From contig ML210335.1 in assembly GCA_004369085.1 (NCBI GenBank), positions 14,786 through 60,225 of the forward strand: a stretch of DNA of 45,440 nt, read 5' to 3'. Made by a program: the position numbers and the translations under genes. Positions 1 through 11,133 of the stretch are shown here, in pieces. The notes beneath the pieces were generated by a model. That model was not told where the DNA came from and did no database searches. It saw only the letters and a list, made by a program, of their open reading frames with translations. Positions within the stretch are counted from its first letter, which is position 1; each line of letters opens with the position of its first letter. The DNA comes from Coprinopsis marcescibilis (lineage: Eukaryota > Basidiomycota > Agaricomycetes > Agaricales > Psathyrellaceae).

Positions 1-2417
1 TGCACAGTAAAGATGAGTAAGACTAAGATTGAAATGAAAAATGTAAGGTATACATGAGGTATATCATAATCATATGGTAGTAAGCATAAATGTTCATAAC
101 ACCTCAAGTGACACTGTCTCTATGTAATCGCAGACCTAATGCCATCCCTGTCACCCGGTAGTACCGCAAAGCAGTCAAGGTGCTTACCAGGATTGTCACG
201 AGCACCACTAAGTATATGTAAATTAGTCAGTCTAACTTGGCTGATTCTTAGCACACCTTGAAATTACTGCACGTTTGAGCAATCAATTAGCTGAACTAGC
301 TGGTATATGTTGACAATATAAACACATACGTATGCAATTTGCTTATCCGCAAGCAGTTGCATGAGATCTGGCACAGAGACCATTGCAAGCGTTAAAAGGA
401 GGTAATGCTCAGCGAGAAAATGGCACTCTTGGGATGGGAATGTGGGGGATGTTTAATGGGAGCCGTTTTACTCGTGGATAGCTCCAGCTTCATATTTAAT
501 TCAGAAAACGAATACTTAGTTATAGTTGGCGTGCCTAGATAGATGTATACTGTGGGTGCTCTACACTCCCATACATCTGTAGGCTGGGGCATTTGGTCAT
601 CGCCGACGATTGACCGATGGCTGAGTAACTTCAGTGCGTTTGTAGTGACAACGGAAATTACAAATAACTAAGCGCTCCAGCCTCCTAGCAGCAAACAACG
701 GTTATCATTGCTTTGATAAGGTCATGCTTGGCGTTAAACTAGGAAGAAAATCTTGCAGTCAGTAAGATAAATTCTCGCTCGGTTTCTCTTTAACCGATGT
801 GCAATTTCACCCGCAAACTTCATGCCCGTGCAGATCGGCACGATGCGATACGGACTCGGGAGCCTGACTATCAACTTTATTTTGCCTACTTCATGGTAGT
901 AAGTACTATCTGGAGCCGTGGTCACGACCATCAGTCCCATGGCACACCTCCGGCGCACCTTCTGCACACAAAGAATCACCCCCAACTAAAGAACGTGCTA
1001 TTTGTAGATACTTAGGAGTTGATCATGGATATGGAAGATTGAGCTATTTACAGGCCATCGCTCAAGCACTGTATGTTGCTGGAGAACTGATTGCAAACGT
1101 GATGTCAGCAGAGGCTGTGTCAGCGTGGCTGTGGGCGCTTAACGTAACCACTGAGAATATTTAAAGACCAGCACTCACCGTATGCCTGAAGAGTACTCGA
1201 TCGTTCAGTTGCGAATGCCGCTCAGCCAATCTGCCCGTCAATCCAAAGCCGCTGGAGCAGCTTGACAAACGTGGCACTGGTTCCCGAGGGCACCTTGTTT
1301 CTGTAGACCCATAGACCGAGAAGCTGATTCCAAGTAGACTAATTCCTGTTTTAGTGTTTCTGATCTCTCAGGGACAATACTTCGTGACAATACAACGCAC
1401 ATCGTTTGACATCCATGGGTATCGAGCCGGCATAGTTGGAGTACAAGGCTGAAAGCGTTTGGCCAACTGTCGACAGCCCAGAGTTACATACCCAGTGATA
1501 CCCACGGTCAAGTTTCATCAATGATGACTGGATGCTGAATTTTGATTGATCTTGTTTTAGATTCAGTCCTCTCAGTTGTAATCGGAAGGCTGCTCCCGTC
1601 GCAGTCTTTTAATCCAGGGTCAACCAATGCGAGTATCAGATTTATAAGCGCCCTGCTTGTCAGAGTTTACTAAACTAGGTGGTAGCACTATTCGTCTAGC
1701 TCACTCCAATTAGTATGGGCCATGATCATCAAAACTGATGCGGCGCTACTTAACGAGGTGTACCATGCACTCCCTGCTGCGGACGCGCGGTTAGGTAGTG
1801 GGGTCTACTCCCGCTAGCCATACGATAGAGGTGCGTAACACTCACTCAAGGTCAAGAATTCACAGTGGGCCTGAGTACACACTTAACTCTGGCTACATAA
1901 AACGACAGTGCCAACACTCCAACACTGAGAACAATGTTGAATGTCCTAGATCATGGTCCAAACGTAAGCCCCAAGTTATCCACACTGATTATTTCGAAAG
2001 TTTGACATTGGCAGGATAACAGGGCCCATGATCTGATGAGAGTATGATACGCTAATAACGCGGCACGGTGGAATTGGGCGATACGGAATATATATCTAAT
2101 GAACGTCGTAACCACTAAGGGTAGTAGGCATTCGCTGTTTCCACGACCCCTGACCCCCGATGGACCAAGCTACTGAAAGTGCCATCCAAGTTCTGGGGCA
2201 GAAGCAGGCCTTTGACGTGAGCAGTCCTCGTTTCATTCGTCCTCTCGCATCTAGCGCTCACACTAGACGCCTACCAGTATGTCCAAGGTGCATTCCTTTC
2301 TAGCAGACAGCATCTACACACAGCTGATCAGTGAACCACCATAACATCAGCTGCCGTTCTATCCTTCTTGGTATGTCCATTATCTCACAAGACACCAGTC
2401 ATAGAGATAGGCTCATA
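1..2417. other. Gene-poor interval, nothing recognised
   Basis: No reading frame here joins across plausible splice sites into a protein I recognise. Open frames are short (under about 85 codons), lack family motifs and do not continue in phase. I also see no tRNA-like cloverleaf, long repeat or transposase motif. The right edge, just before 2418, should hold the promoter of the DUF6533 gene, but no clear TATA box is visible. Confidence 0.6.
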
Positions 2418-3955
2418 ATGGTGCAGATTTCCGACTATCTGGAGACCCTCCCTCTTGAGGTTTGTTTGTTGTCATCCCGGTGCTTCCAGCTACACTGCCT
2501 GATCGATTTATTCTTGGTGTGAGAAGCTCAAGTACGTCTGGCCTTCAAGATGGAATTCGGTGAAGATTGTCTTCCTCGTGGCTCGATATTCCCCATTCTT
2601 TGATGTAGCTGTTCTTGTGGCATGTGTGTTATTTACGTCTTCCTCTTGTCTGCCGGGGTGATACTCACGATGGATTCGTGCAGTCGAGGTAGCGCGGAAT
2701 ATGTCTGCTCTTGTCAGTACTCAGTAGGTATTTCCAAACGTTATGGGTCACTCACGAACCAGTAGGGCTGTCACGTCCTTCTAGGCTTCGGAGGAAGTGA
2801 GATTAGACCATACTCAACCAGAAACAAAGCTGACCCACTGGCATTTAGGCGTGATCTTCGTCGGCGTCACATTCTCTGAAGGTAATTCAATTTGATCTCA
2901 AAACAATTTCTGGTTTCGAAGCTCAGATTAACTCTCTAGTCATTTTGTTCATTCGTGTGTACGCGGTTTCAAGTCGGAGTCGCCTCATAAAGTGGTATCT
3001 CATCTCGCATTTTGTGGTAAGTATCGTTCTCGCCTACACAGCACCATGCTAAACCAGTTTCTAGATAGTTCATCTTGTGAAGGTAGTCACAATGATGATC
3101 TTCGCCTTCACAATTCAATGTAAGGTGCACCTCCTAATGTACGGTTCTTCTCTGAGCTGATTCAAAACACCGAGCCTCCAGACGAAACGGATCCAATGGT
3201 CATTAGAGGCTCGACACAGTGCCATATGCTAATCAAAACTCCAAGATTTGCCGACCATCTCTTCACGGGTGCTTTCGCGATGTTCGTGGTCAGCGGAACA
3301 GGTGCCTATGGTTAATCTTCATTAAAAACCTCATTGAAACACTAATCCTTCGGACCACCAGTTATTGTCCTCATCATGTCGTGGCTCAGCTTCCAGCGCT
3401 TCCGCAGTGATGGAACCAACTTGGTCTCCATTTTCTTCCGCGACGGGGTATTCTACTTTATGATTCTGACAGGTACGTCTTTTACAATTCTAATCACCAA
3501 TCGACAGTCCGAAATATGTCTGTAGGAATCTCTATCGTCAACATTGTAGTCAATATCGTGTTCGCTGTACGTCCTTCAAACCTCAAGCCTTTGCTAAGTC
3601 ATACTCATATACACCCCAAAGCCGCAGTTTAACTACCTTCTACCAGGGTATGCCCTTAATCAGGCTCAGCTGACCAGATCACTGAGCAATCATACGCAGA
3701 GCGCAATCTGTGTTCCATTCCACACTGTCTACGAGGATGGTCTTGCGCCTCCGCGAGACAGCCGACCTCCAGACCGGAAACAAGCAACTCCAGTTCATCG
3801 ACGGACATCCACAGGCAGAGATGTTCGAACCTTCCCGAACTCAACCAATTCGTTTCCAAAGTCGCAGCCTAGTGACACATAACACATTCACGAAAGAAGA
3901 AGCGATCAATGTAATTGAAATCGAGAGAAAGGTTTCTAGATACGAGGTGACCTGA
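2418..3955 (+). CDS. DUF6533-family multi-pass membrane protein (copy 1)
   Basis: Proposed exons 2418-2459, 2533-2623, 2684-2712, 2830-2881, 2940-3016, 3065-3119, 3209-3301, 3362-3472, 3526-3566, 3628-3647 and 3700-3955 join in phase to 288 residues. The N-terminus has the DUF6533 signature: SDYLETLPLE, then VWPSRWNSVK, then ARYSPFFD. Several hydrophobic segments follow (e.g. VILFIRVYAV, IVNIVVNIVF), giving about six or seven membrane spans. The family's usual ending is present (FNYLLPG, then MVLRLRETADL), followed by a hydrophilic cytosolic tail. The start was chosen because the ATG lies directly before the signature. The function of DUF6533 proteins is unknown to me; a receptor-like role is sometimes assumed from topology only. 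A paralogue lies on the opposite strand at 33250-34705 with the same exon pattern. The small exons (20-55 bp) are the least certain part of the model. Confidence 0.8.
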
Positions 3956-4342
3956 GTCGACGTCTAGCACGCTCCGGTTGATATTATCACTATCTACAGC
4001 GCAGAAGCTATGTAATACTGAGTCCCTACATGCACGATGTGTTTGATGTGTGGTTCTAGTAATGTCAAACTTTTACTTCTCTGCATCCGAGTCCTGGCTC
4101 TCTCAGTGGGTCCTGACTCCTGATCCAGGCCTGTCAGCCCATATTCGCTGTTCCACGCGATCGTGCCAGTATTTTCTGGACGCTGTACGCCTCTGTACAC
4201 TCCACTGTCCAGTCCGGCGACGACGGACAGAGCGCGAGGCTTGAAATGGCCGCCGTGGGCAACCTCTAAGGACATCATTACGGGGCTTGCATCGATGACT
4301 GATGTTTTGATCCATGTCAACATCGGAAAATGGAAAGCGGGT

Positions 4343-5964
4343 TCAGTCAGAGCTGGATCGATATGTGGGTGGAGGGAGGGAGGTGTCGAAGCTACGTCGG
4401 CTTTCCATATTTACAGAGCGAGAACGGAGATGCATTGGCCCTGTTGGTAATTTGGGAGCACCGATTGCAGTGTTGGGGTAGTCGAACCTGTCCTGGTTCT
4501 CGCCTTCGTCGACCTGCGTCATGCTTGATTCACTGCGCCTGGAACTGTGAAGCTTCGAGTCGGTATTGACGAGGGTCTGATGCTTCCCGGTCGTGCTCAA
4601 GTCGAAAGGGTCTATCCGGCGACCTAAAAGGTACATTAAGCATGACAGTCCCCGCAACGGTTGGTATCCTTACCTGAGGCCAATTTTATCTTTCTTCTCC
4701 ACACAAAATAGCCTATTCCCAGCAACAGAGCAATAAACGCCAAGCCGCCAACGACACTGCCTACGATGACGGGGGCGTTGCCTTGTCGGTGGGCATCTTT
4801 TGAACTGCTTGGAACCAGAGCCAGGTCTTCTAAGGAGTAAACTGGCTTAGAGGCAAGACTGGGGAATGAGGGAGTGTATGTTAGGTAGTCGAATGAGAAC
4901 GTCTGGGGGCCGTCCAGACGCGTCAGATTGACAGTGATGGTATGTTCTCCAGGATCCAGCGAGTGGTATTCAGCAAGCAGCCAATTGGGAAACCAATCAA
5001 GCAGCATATCTGCATTTTCTGGGTTCAACATGGTGCGGTAAACGTCGGAAACGGGAGGAATGCTATGGCTTCGTGTTTTTGGATCGTCATTATCAAGGGT
5101 ATATGTTAGGTCGAACGATCCTCCTGTCTCCATCCGAGTAAACCCATAAATACGCAACGATGTCCCTGAAATTGCTTCAGCACACCAAAGTCAGTATTCG
5201 CAGACAATCGGCTCACCAGAGAACCGAAATCGAAATCCACTCCCTACAGATGTTGTGTCGTGGGTACCATTTTGGAATGGGAAGTTGTAGCGGAAGCCAA
5301 GGGAGCCAGCAATCTCGAACCCTATCCTCCGGTTGTACCACTCCCCAAAGTAGTAAATTTCGGAAGGCGTGTCGTCGTCGACGATAATGGTCGTATGGTC
5401 GTCGTACTGAAGTGACTGACCGCTGGTCACGACTGCATAGTCAATCTCAGCCCGACCGTACTGAAACTGGAACTCGATGGTGTGATGTCCGTCTGGGAGC
5501 GTAGGTGTTGTGAACCACTGGCCCAGTTGTCGTTGTGCCTTGAGCAAATCCCCGCTCTGGGAGGTCCGAAGTCCCACTGAGGTCTCATTGTCGATTTTCC
5601 ATGTTCCGTGTGTCCACAAGTTATAAGGATACCACGCCCCAAAGAACGCTGCAGATACACCTGTATACTGTCAATGCTAGGGCTTTTATGTGGATACGTA
5701 TGGGTGCACACCTTGGAAGGAAAAGGTCATCATCCTGAGGAACGGGTCAACGACAGTGTCTGGGCTGCCACCGCCAGGGTCATTCCCGTTGAAATATACC
5801 GACGTCCCATTATATCGAGGCGCCACCGTCGAGTTCAAGTTAGTCTCCGTTTCTACCTCCTGCACCCCGAATTCCCCTTCGCTATAGTTGGTCCACTGAA
5901 ACTGTGGAGACCTGTCGTCGTATATCAGCAATACTTGCTGTCGATTTGACTTTGTGGTCGACAT
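4343..5964 (-). CDS. Two-ectodomain single-pass membrane protein, copy A
   Basis: Four exons on the minus strand (5964-5712, 5660-5217, 5165-4674, 4623-4343) give 489 residues. All three introns are phase 1, as in copies C, D and E. The first ectodomain (about residues 12-175) runs from VLLIYDDRSPQF through TFSFQG to the WFTTPTLPDG and IDYAVVTSG blocks. The second (about 180-335) runs from TTIIVDDDTPSEIYYFG through GSGFRFRFSG, LRIYGFT and LDPGEHTITVNLTRL to FDYLTYTPSF. The two are related to each other. One span (about 363-389) ends in WRRK. The tail carries RIDPFD, SMTQVD, IGAPK, SFDT and PPPTY. No signal peptide is evident at the chosen ATG, so an upstream exon may be missing. The function is unknown. 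The ectodomain pattern resembles basidiomycete membrane proteins with galactose-binding-like beta sandwiches, so carbohydrate binding is possible but unproven. Confidence 0.85.
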
Positions 5965-6710
5965 ATCGGCGGAAAGGAAGCCAGTTAACGAATGTTGGTG
6001 AGAGACCGTGAGCCCAGATGGGCAATTAGTAGTGAGTAGTGGGAGAGACACCGACTATACAGTTCAACGCGAATACGCGCGACCGTGGCTGGGTAAGTAC
6101 CGTGTCAAGAACTCAAATTGCCAACGACAGCCGGGAACCGGGTACATTGAGAGCTTATGGTGTACACGGACGCGCGCCCCGAACAATGACTACCGCCCCT
6201 TCACACGCCCGACGTGCCCGGAGACTCTCGGAGCGCCCATTTTGATGGGCAATCAAGGTTATAAAAGCAGGTCTTATCTAGGACAACCCCTATGTTCTTC
6301 CTTCACGAGGCGGCATAGAGCATAGACTGAGGCTAAGCGCTGGATAGCGGTCTGTCAGTGGGAGCAGAGACATGTAGTTTGAGCAAACCGACCCACAACG
6401 ATTATCCATTCAATACCAGGTTTCTCTTGGTGTCTACATAGTTCACTGCCTACACAAGTACATGAAGAATCGCAGGAGGAAGAGAGTTAAAGCGAATCGT
6501 TGAAACAATATCCGAGATTTAAGACTTGCGGGTCCACACTGTGACCGATGGATGACGCCATGATGCGATTAATTTGTGGCGCTGTCGGTTTCGGCCGTCC
6601 AAATTTCAGGCTCAATACACTCAACCTGTTCGAGATTGGGGCTCTCCTCCGCCGAGGAGGGACTCGGAGGACATATTCGATAGTATGTGTCGAATGCTGC
6701 AGGCGAAACC
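5965..6710. other. Intergenic spacer between copies A and B
   Basis: This should hold the promoter and 5' leader of copy A. I see no recognisable gene. An open frame continues upstream of the proposed copy A start without an ATG or a hydrophobic leader. Confidence 0.5.
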
Positions 6711-8436
6711 CTAACCTAAACTAGATCGATATGTCGGAGGTGGAAGGTAGGTATCAATGGTTCCTCGAGAAGCTGCATCATCGGAGGGCCGGAGGGAGGG
6801 TGCCAGCTCCTGTTATCGATAGGACCTTTAGGAGCACTTGTCGTCTGAGAGGTGCACATAATGTCTTGACGTTCTGTGAAATCGACTTGTGTCATGCTTG
6901 ATTCGCTGACTCTTCGGCTATTGACATCTGAAGCATCTTTGCGATAGGTATGGCTGGTGTGTCCTGCCACACTGGTAGAATGGAAGGGGTCGATCGTACC
7001 TGTCAGGATTCTGTCAGTAAATATGTATATTTTGCCAATTTGGAACCGTACCTGGAGGCTGATCCTTTTCGTTTTCCCCAGCTTTGCGGGACTCCAACCC
7101 AGGCTTCCAACCCAGGCTTTCTTCTCCATAAGAGAAAGCTGAGTCCCAAAACGACCAGGAGCCCCGAAGTTCCAACCACGCTCCCCACGGTTACCGTCTT
7201 GTTCTGTCCGCTAGGCTCCACCTGCGAAACTGGCAGTGTACCAGGGTCCAGGTCTGCGACAGAATACACGGGTTTCGAAGCGAGGTCGGGGAATGAAGGA
7301 GAGTATGTGAGGTAGTCAAACGAAAATTGCTGGGGGGCCTCTAGACGTGTCAGATTGACTGTAATGGTATGCTCCCCGGGCTCCAGAGAGGTATAGTCAG
7401 CGAGCAATCAATTGGGGAGCGATTCAAGGTGCATTTCAGGAGAAGCGCTGCTCTTGAGGTATTCGCGCAATTGATCCTCAATCCTTGGAGCAACGTAGTT
7501 TCTGGTTTCTGGCGTCAAATCGAAAGAAGCCTCTGCGTCCACCCTAGTGAACCCGAAGATATGCAACGACGCCCCTATGTAATTGTAATTTGTTAGGCAC
7601 GAGCCTGCGCGTGACACCAACTTTGAATGCCTAAAACCCACCTGAAAACCGGAACCGAAACCCACTCCCAACGGAGCTCGTTGCACGTGTAGCATTCTGA
7701 AATGGGAAGTTATACCTGAAGCTGCTCCCCGAGATCTCAAATCCCATCTTCTGCTTCTCTCGCTTACCAAAATACGGGACCTCCGAAAGTGCATCATCGT
7801 CCACAATAACAGTTGTCTCGTCATTGTACTGCTCCGAATACCCGCAGTCACAACTGCATAGTCAATCTCGGCCCGTCCAACCTGGAACCGAAATTCGACA
7901 GTGTGGTTCCCGTCTGGGAGTGTAGGCGTCGTAAACCACTGGCCTAGTTGGTGTGGAAGGCAGCCCGGAAGGATGGTACGTTGCTTGTGAGGGTATGCCG
8001 CTCTGACTTGATAAAATCACCACTCAGAACTCCCCTGAAGCTGACCGGGTCCCCGCCGTCTATGCGCCATGTTCCGGTCGTCAAATGGACGCCAGAACCC
8101 GCAGAATTCTGCTGCCACTCCTGATAACGTTTCGATTTTTAAGTACCGGACGACGTCGAGAATACAAAAGTAGCATGTACCTTGAAACGAGACCACCATC
8201 TTGATATATGGATCCACCGGAGCTTCTAAGCCAGACCCAATATTCCACGAGACCCCAGTGTCGTTGTATCGAAGCGCAAATATCACGATATTATTACTTT
8301 GGTCAGGCCGGTTAGGTTGCGCACGGTCACGGTAGACCAGGAATTCGTCTTGGGTAAAGTTTGACCATTGAAAGCGTGGAGAGGTGTCGTCGAAGACCAG
8401 GAGCACTTGGTCTCCTGTCGGCCGTATGGTCGTCAT
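6711..8436 (-). pseudogene. Copy B of the two-ectodomain membrane family, multiply disrupted
   Basis: The whole four-exon plan of copies A and C is traceable. It includes VLLVFDDTSPRF at the start, the WFTTPTLPDG block, GSGFRFRFSG, PGEHTITVNLTRL, a membrane span ending LLWRRK, SRRVSESSMTQVD and a final LPPPTYRSS. The reading frame is broken at least five times: a frameshift near 8078 before the TWRIDGG block; another near 7948 before QLGQWF, leaving an in-frame TAG; a one-base loss near 7848 after VVTA; a TGG-to-TGA nonsense change at 7408-7410 inside the NWLLAEY motif; and a frameshift in the tail between about 6775 and 6835. Intron positions and several splice sites are still intact, suggesting recent decay. 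Spread over five sites, this is unlikely to be sequencing error. Confidence 0.87.
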
Positions 8437-9069
8437 CTCCAGACAAAAAGGGGTTGAGAGATAGTGCGAGCTTGGAAATGAAACAAGCCTGAAAGGAATG
8501 TCGGGTTGCACGAAAGTCTGTGTAGCTGAAGAAAAGCGGCAAGTGCGAAGTGAGGCGCGTAGCGAGAGCTACATATGCAGGTCGTGACGCGCGAATGTAG
8601 CAACTAGAGGACGAGGCCAATACGAGTCTGTCCGAAAATCACCTCAACTGACAATCATAAGTGTGTACTGACCTTACATAGACCGTATGCGCGTGGAGGG
8701 CAACTATTGGCACCGTCGTTCACACAGATCCCTTCGGCTGGATATCAACGTCGATCGTGAATTGAAATACAAATGTTTTTCTTCTGTCCTCGTACTATAC
8801 AGGATATATGGAATCCCATAGTGCACCTGCGCGAATCCTAAGGCTCTGGACGGTGGCCCAAGGGAGAGCAGATCTGACCCAAATCCAAATCTGACAGGGC
8901 CTGCCTCAGCCTCAGGCTTTTCAGTCCCCCGCCTGTCCAGCCTGTTCTCCTCCGTAGGCTACATCGGTGGAAGTCATGCTTATATAGTGCGCGGATGGTG
9001 GCTGGTGTTGGGGTTCCGACAGTTGGGAATTGCGGGTGCGCTGAGAATAGGTGTGACGGAGCAAAGCAT
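8437..9069. other. Intergenic spacer between copies B and C
   Basis: Former promoter side of copy B and 3' flank of copy C. No gene recognised; the open frames have no family motifs. Confidence 0.5.
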
Positions 9070-10714
9070 TCACCCATAACTCGATCGATATGTCGGAGGC
9101 GGAAGATATGTGTCCAAGCTATACCGATTATTGTGCATGAAATTCATTGATCGTGACCGAAGATGGCTCGGTCCAGCAGCAACCGGCGGCGGAGGTTTTG
9201 GAGCACCAATCGTCGTGTTCATGTAGTTGTCCGGAAGTTGTTCCCTATAGTCGACTTGCGTCATGCTCGACTCGCTGACTCTGCGACTTGGAATGTCGAG
9301 ATTTTCTTTCCGATATGTTTGTTGGGTGTGAATAACCGTGCTCCTAGAATCGAAAGGGTCGATAGTGCCTATGAATGTCTCAGTAAGTCTAAGTCTCAGG
9401 CTATCCATTGTTGTTGCTTCTGACCTAGGGGTTTCATCGCTCCCTCATCCCCTGGCGAACCTCCTCTCCACCTCTTCTTCCACGCCAGGAATCCGGTCCC
9501 CAATATGAGTGTGGCAACCACCAGGGTCCCAAGGACACTACCCGCGATAATGATATTTCGAATAGTCTCCCCATTGTGGGCCGGTGCATTGTCAGGCATC
9601 GAAAATGACGGGGCAGGCATGGAAGGTAAATATGGCTTATTGGCGAGGCTCGGGAACGAAGGAGTATACGTGAGGTAGTCAAAGGACAGCGACTGGCCGT
9701 TAACGCTGTTGAGTATGACAGTGATAGAATGTTCCCCCGGCCCCAACGACGTGTATTCAGCCAGCAACCAGTTGGGGAACCAGACAACATAGTCAGCCTG
9801 TTCATCGCCGACTTGAGCACGGACATCGTCTGGGACTCGAGGGACACTGTAGTTTTGTGTTCGCGGATTTTCCCCGTCAAGGATGTGCGTCATCTCAAAA
9901 GAGCCAGCTTCCCCCTTCTGAGTAAATCCATAGATGCGCAAGGACGTACCTACACGGGAGAAACCTTCAGCGCTTCCATTTCTACCAATAAATTCTAACA
10001 GTCAACTCACCCATAAACTGAAACCTAAACCCACTTCCAACAGTATCCGTGATACGTGTTGCATTTTGAAAAGGTAGATTATGCGACCTGTCCCTTTCGA
10101 TATCAAACACCGTCCGCTTATTCCACGTTCCGAAATAGTAGATCTCAGAAACGGTGTCATCGTCGACAATAATCGTCGTCTGGTCCGTGTATCGCTCGTG
10201 CTGCCCTCCAGTCACGACCGCATAGTCGATTTCACCCCTCGAGTCCGGAAACTGGAACTCGATGGTATGATTTGCGTCAGGAAGAGTGGGAGTCGTGAAC
10301 CATTGTCCCATAGCACGCGTATCCAACAGAAGATCCGTAGTCTGAGTTAAATTTACATCGTCTCCGCCGTCGATGCGCCAGGTGACCTGAGATGTATTGT
10401 GTCGCGGTTGCCAGGAGCCAAAGAATGCAGCTGCAGTGCCTATTTTATATCAGTTCCTTGCCAATATGTCTAATGGTAGGGAACGCACCTTGGAACGAAA
10501 ACGTCACGACCCTAGCATTAGAAGGCTCAACTGAGGGCCCTGTAGGGATCCCGTCGTCCCACGATACCATTGTATTTTTAAATCGGGGAGGAGTCTGTGA
10601 CGAATATCTGTCTTCAATGTCTTGGACAACGAAATCGGATTCGCCAAAGTTCTGCCAGGTGAAGCTAGGCGATGTGTCGTCGTACACCAGGAAAGCTTGT
10701 AAATTGTTTGACAT
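9070..10714 (-). CDS. Two-ectodomain single-pass membrane protein, copy C
   Basis: Exons 10714-10489, 10439-10011, 9949-9425 and 9368-9070 join in phase (all introns phase 1) to 492 residues. The first ectodomain begins AFLVYDDTSPSFTW and includes TWRIDGG, WFTTPTLPD and EIDYAVVTGG. The second begins TTIIVDDDTVSEIYYFG and includes GSGFRFQFMG, LRIYGFTQ, WLLAEYTSLGPGEHSITV and FDYLTYTPSFPSLA. The membrane span is at about 348-373, followed by a basic stop-transfer stretch (WKKRWR). The tail has TIDPFD, SRRVSESSMTQVD, TIGAPK, SLDT and LPPPTYRSS. RRVS fits the basophilic (PKA-type) phosphorylation consensus and PPTY is a PY motif; both are inferences. It is the best-preserved member of the tandem triplet. 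No convincing signal peptide lies at the ATG; an upstream exon (hydrophobic residues just 5' of 10714) is possible. Confidence 0.87.
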
Positions 10715-11133
10715 GGTAGGGCGGAGTATAGACTAAGAGGGTAATGAAAGGGATAGTCAGCTGAAAGAGCGTGGTGCAGGGAAACAGAATAGTAATAGGG
10801 TAATGGAAACAACATACTAAGTAGTACTAGGTATACCAAACTTGGACGATAGCATCAGAGGAACATGTGGGTGTTGCCCGATCAAACGCGGCACTTCACA
10901 GCCCAGGCCAATTATCAAATCGCCACCGCTCTCAATGGCGACCGCGGCGGACCTGTCAGGGACCCACCAACTGTATAGGCAGCCCTAGACAGCCTGTAAA
11001 TGGGCGAAGGGATGGTATATTGTCCAGCCTGCAGACAGTGAACGCCATGTTATGGTAACCCAAGCATGCTCAACGCGGGGTGTTCAAAACCCCATTGTCC
11101 TGCATTCTTCGAGGAAGAAACGTAATATTCCAT

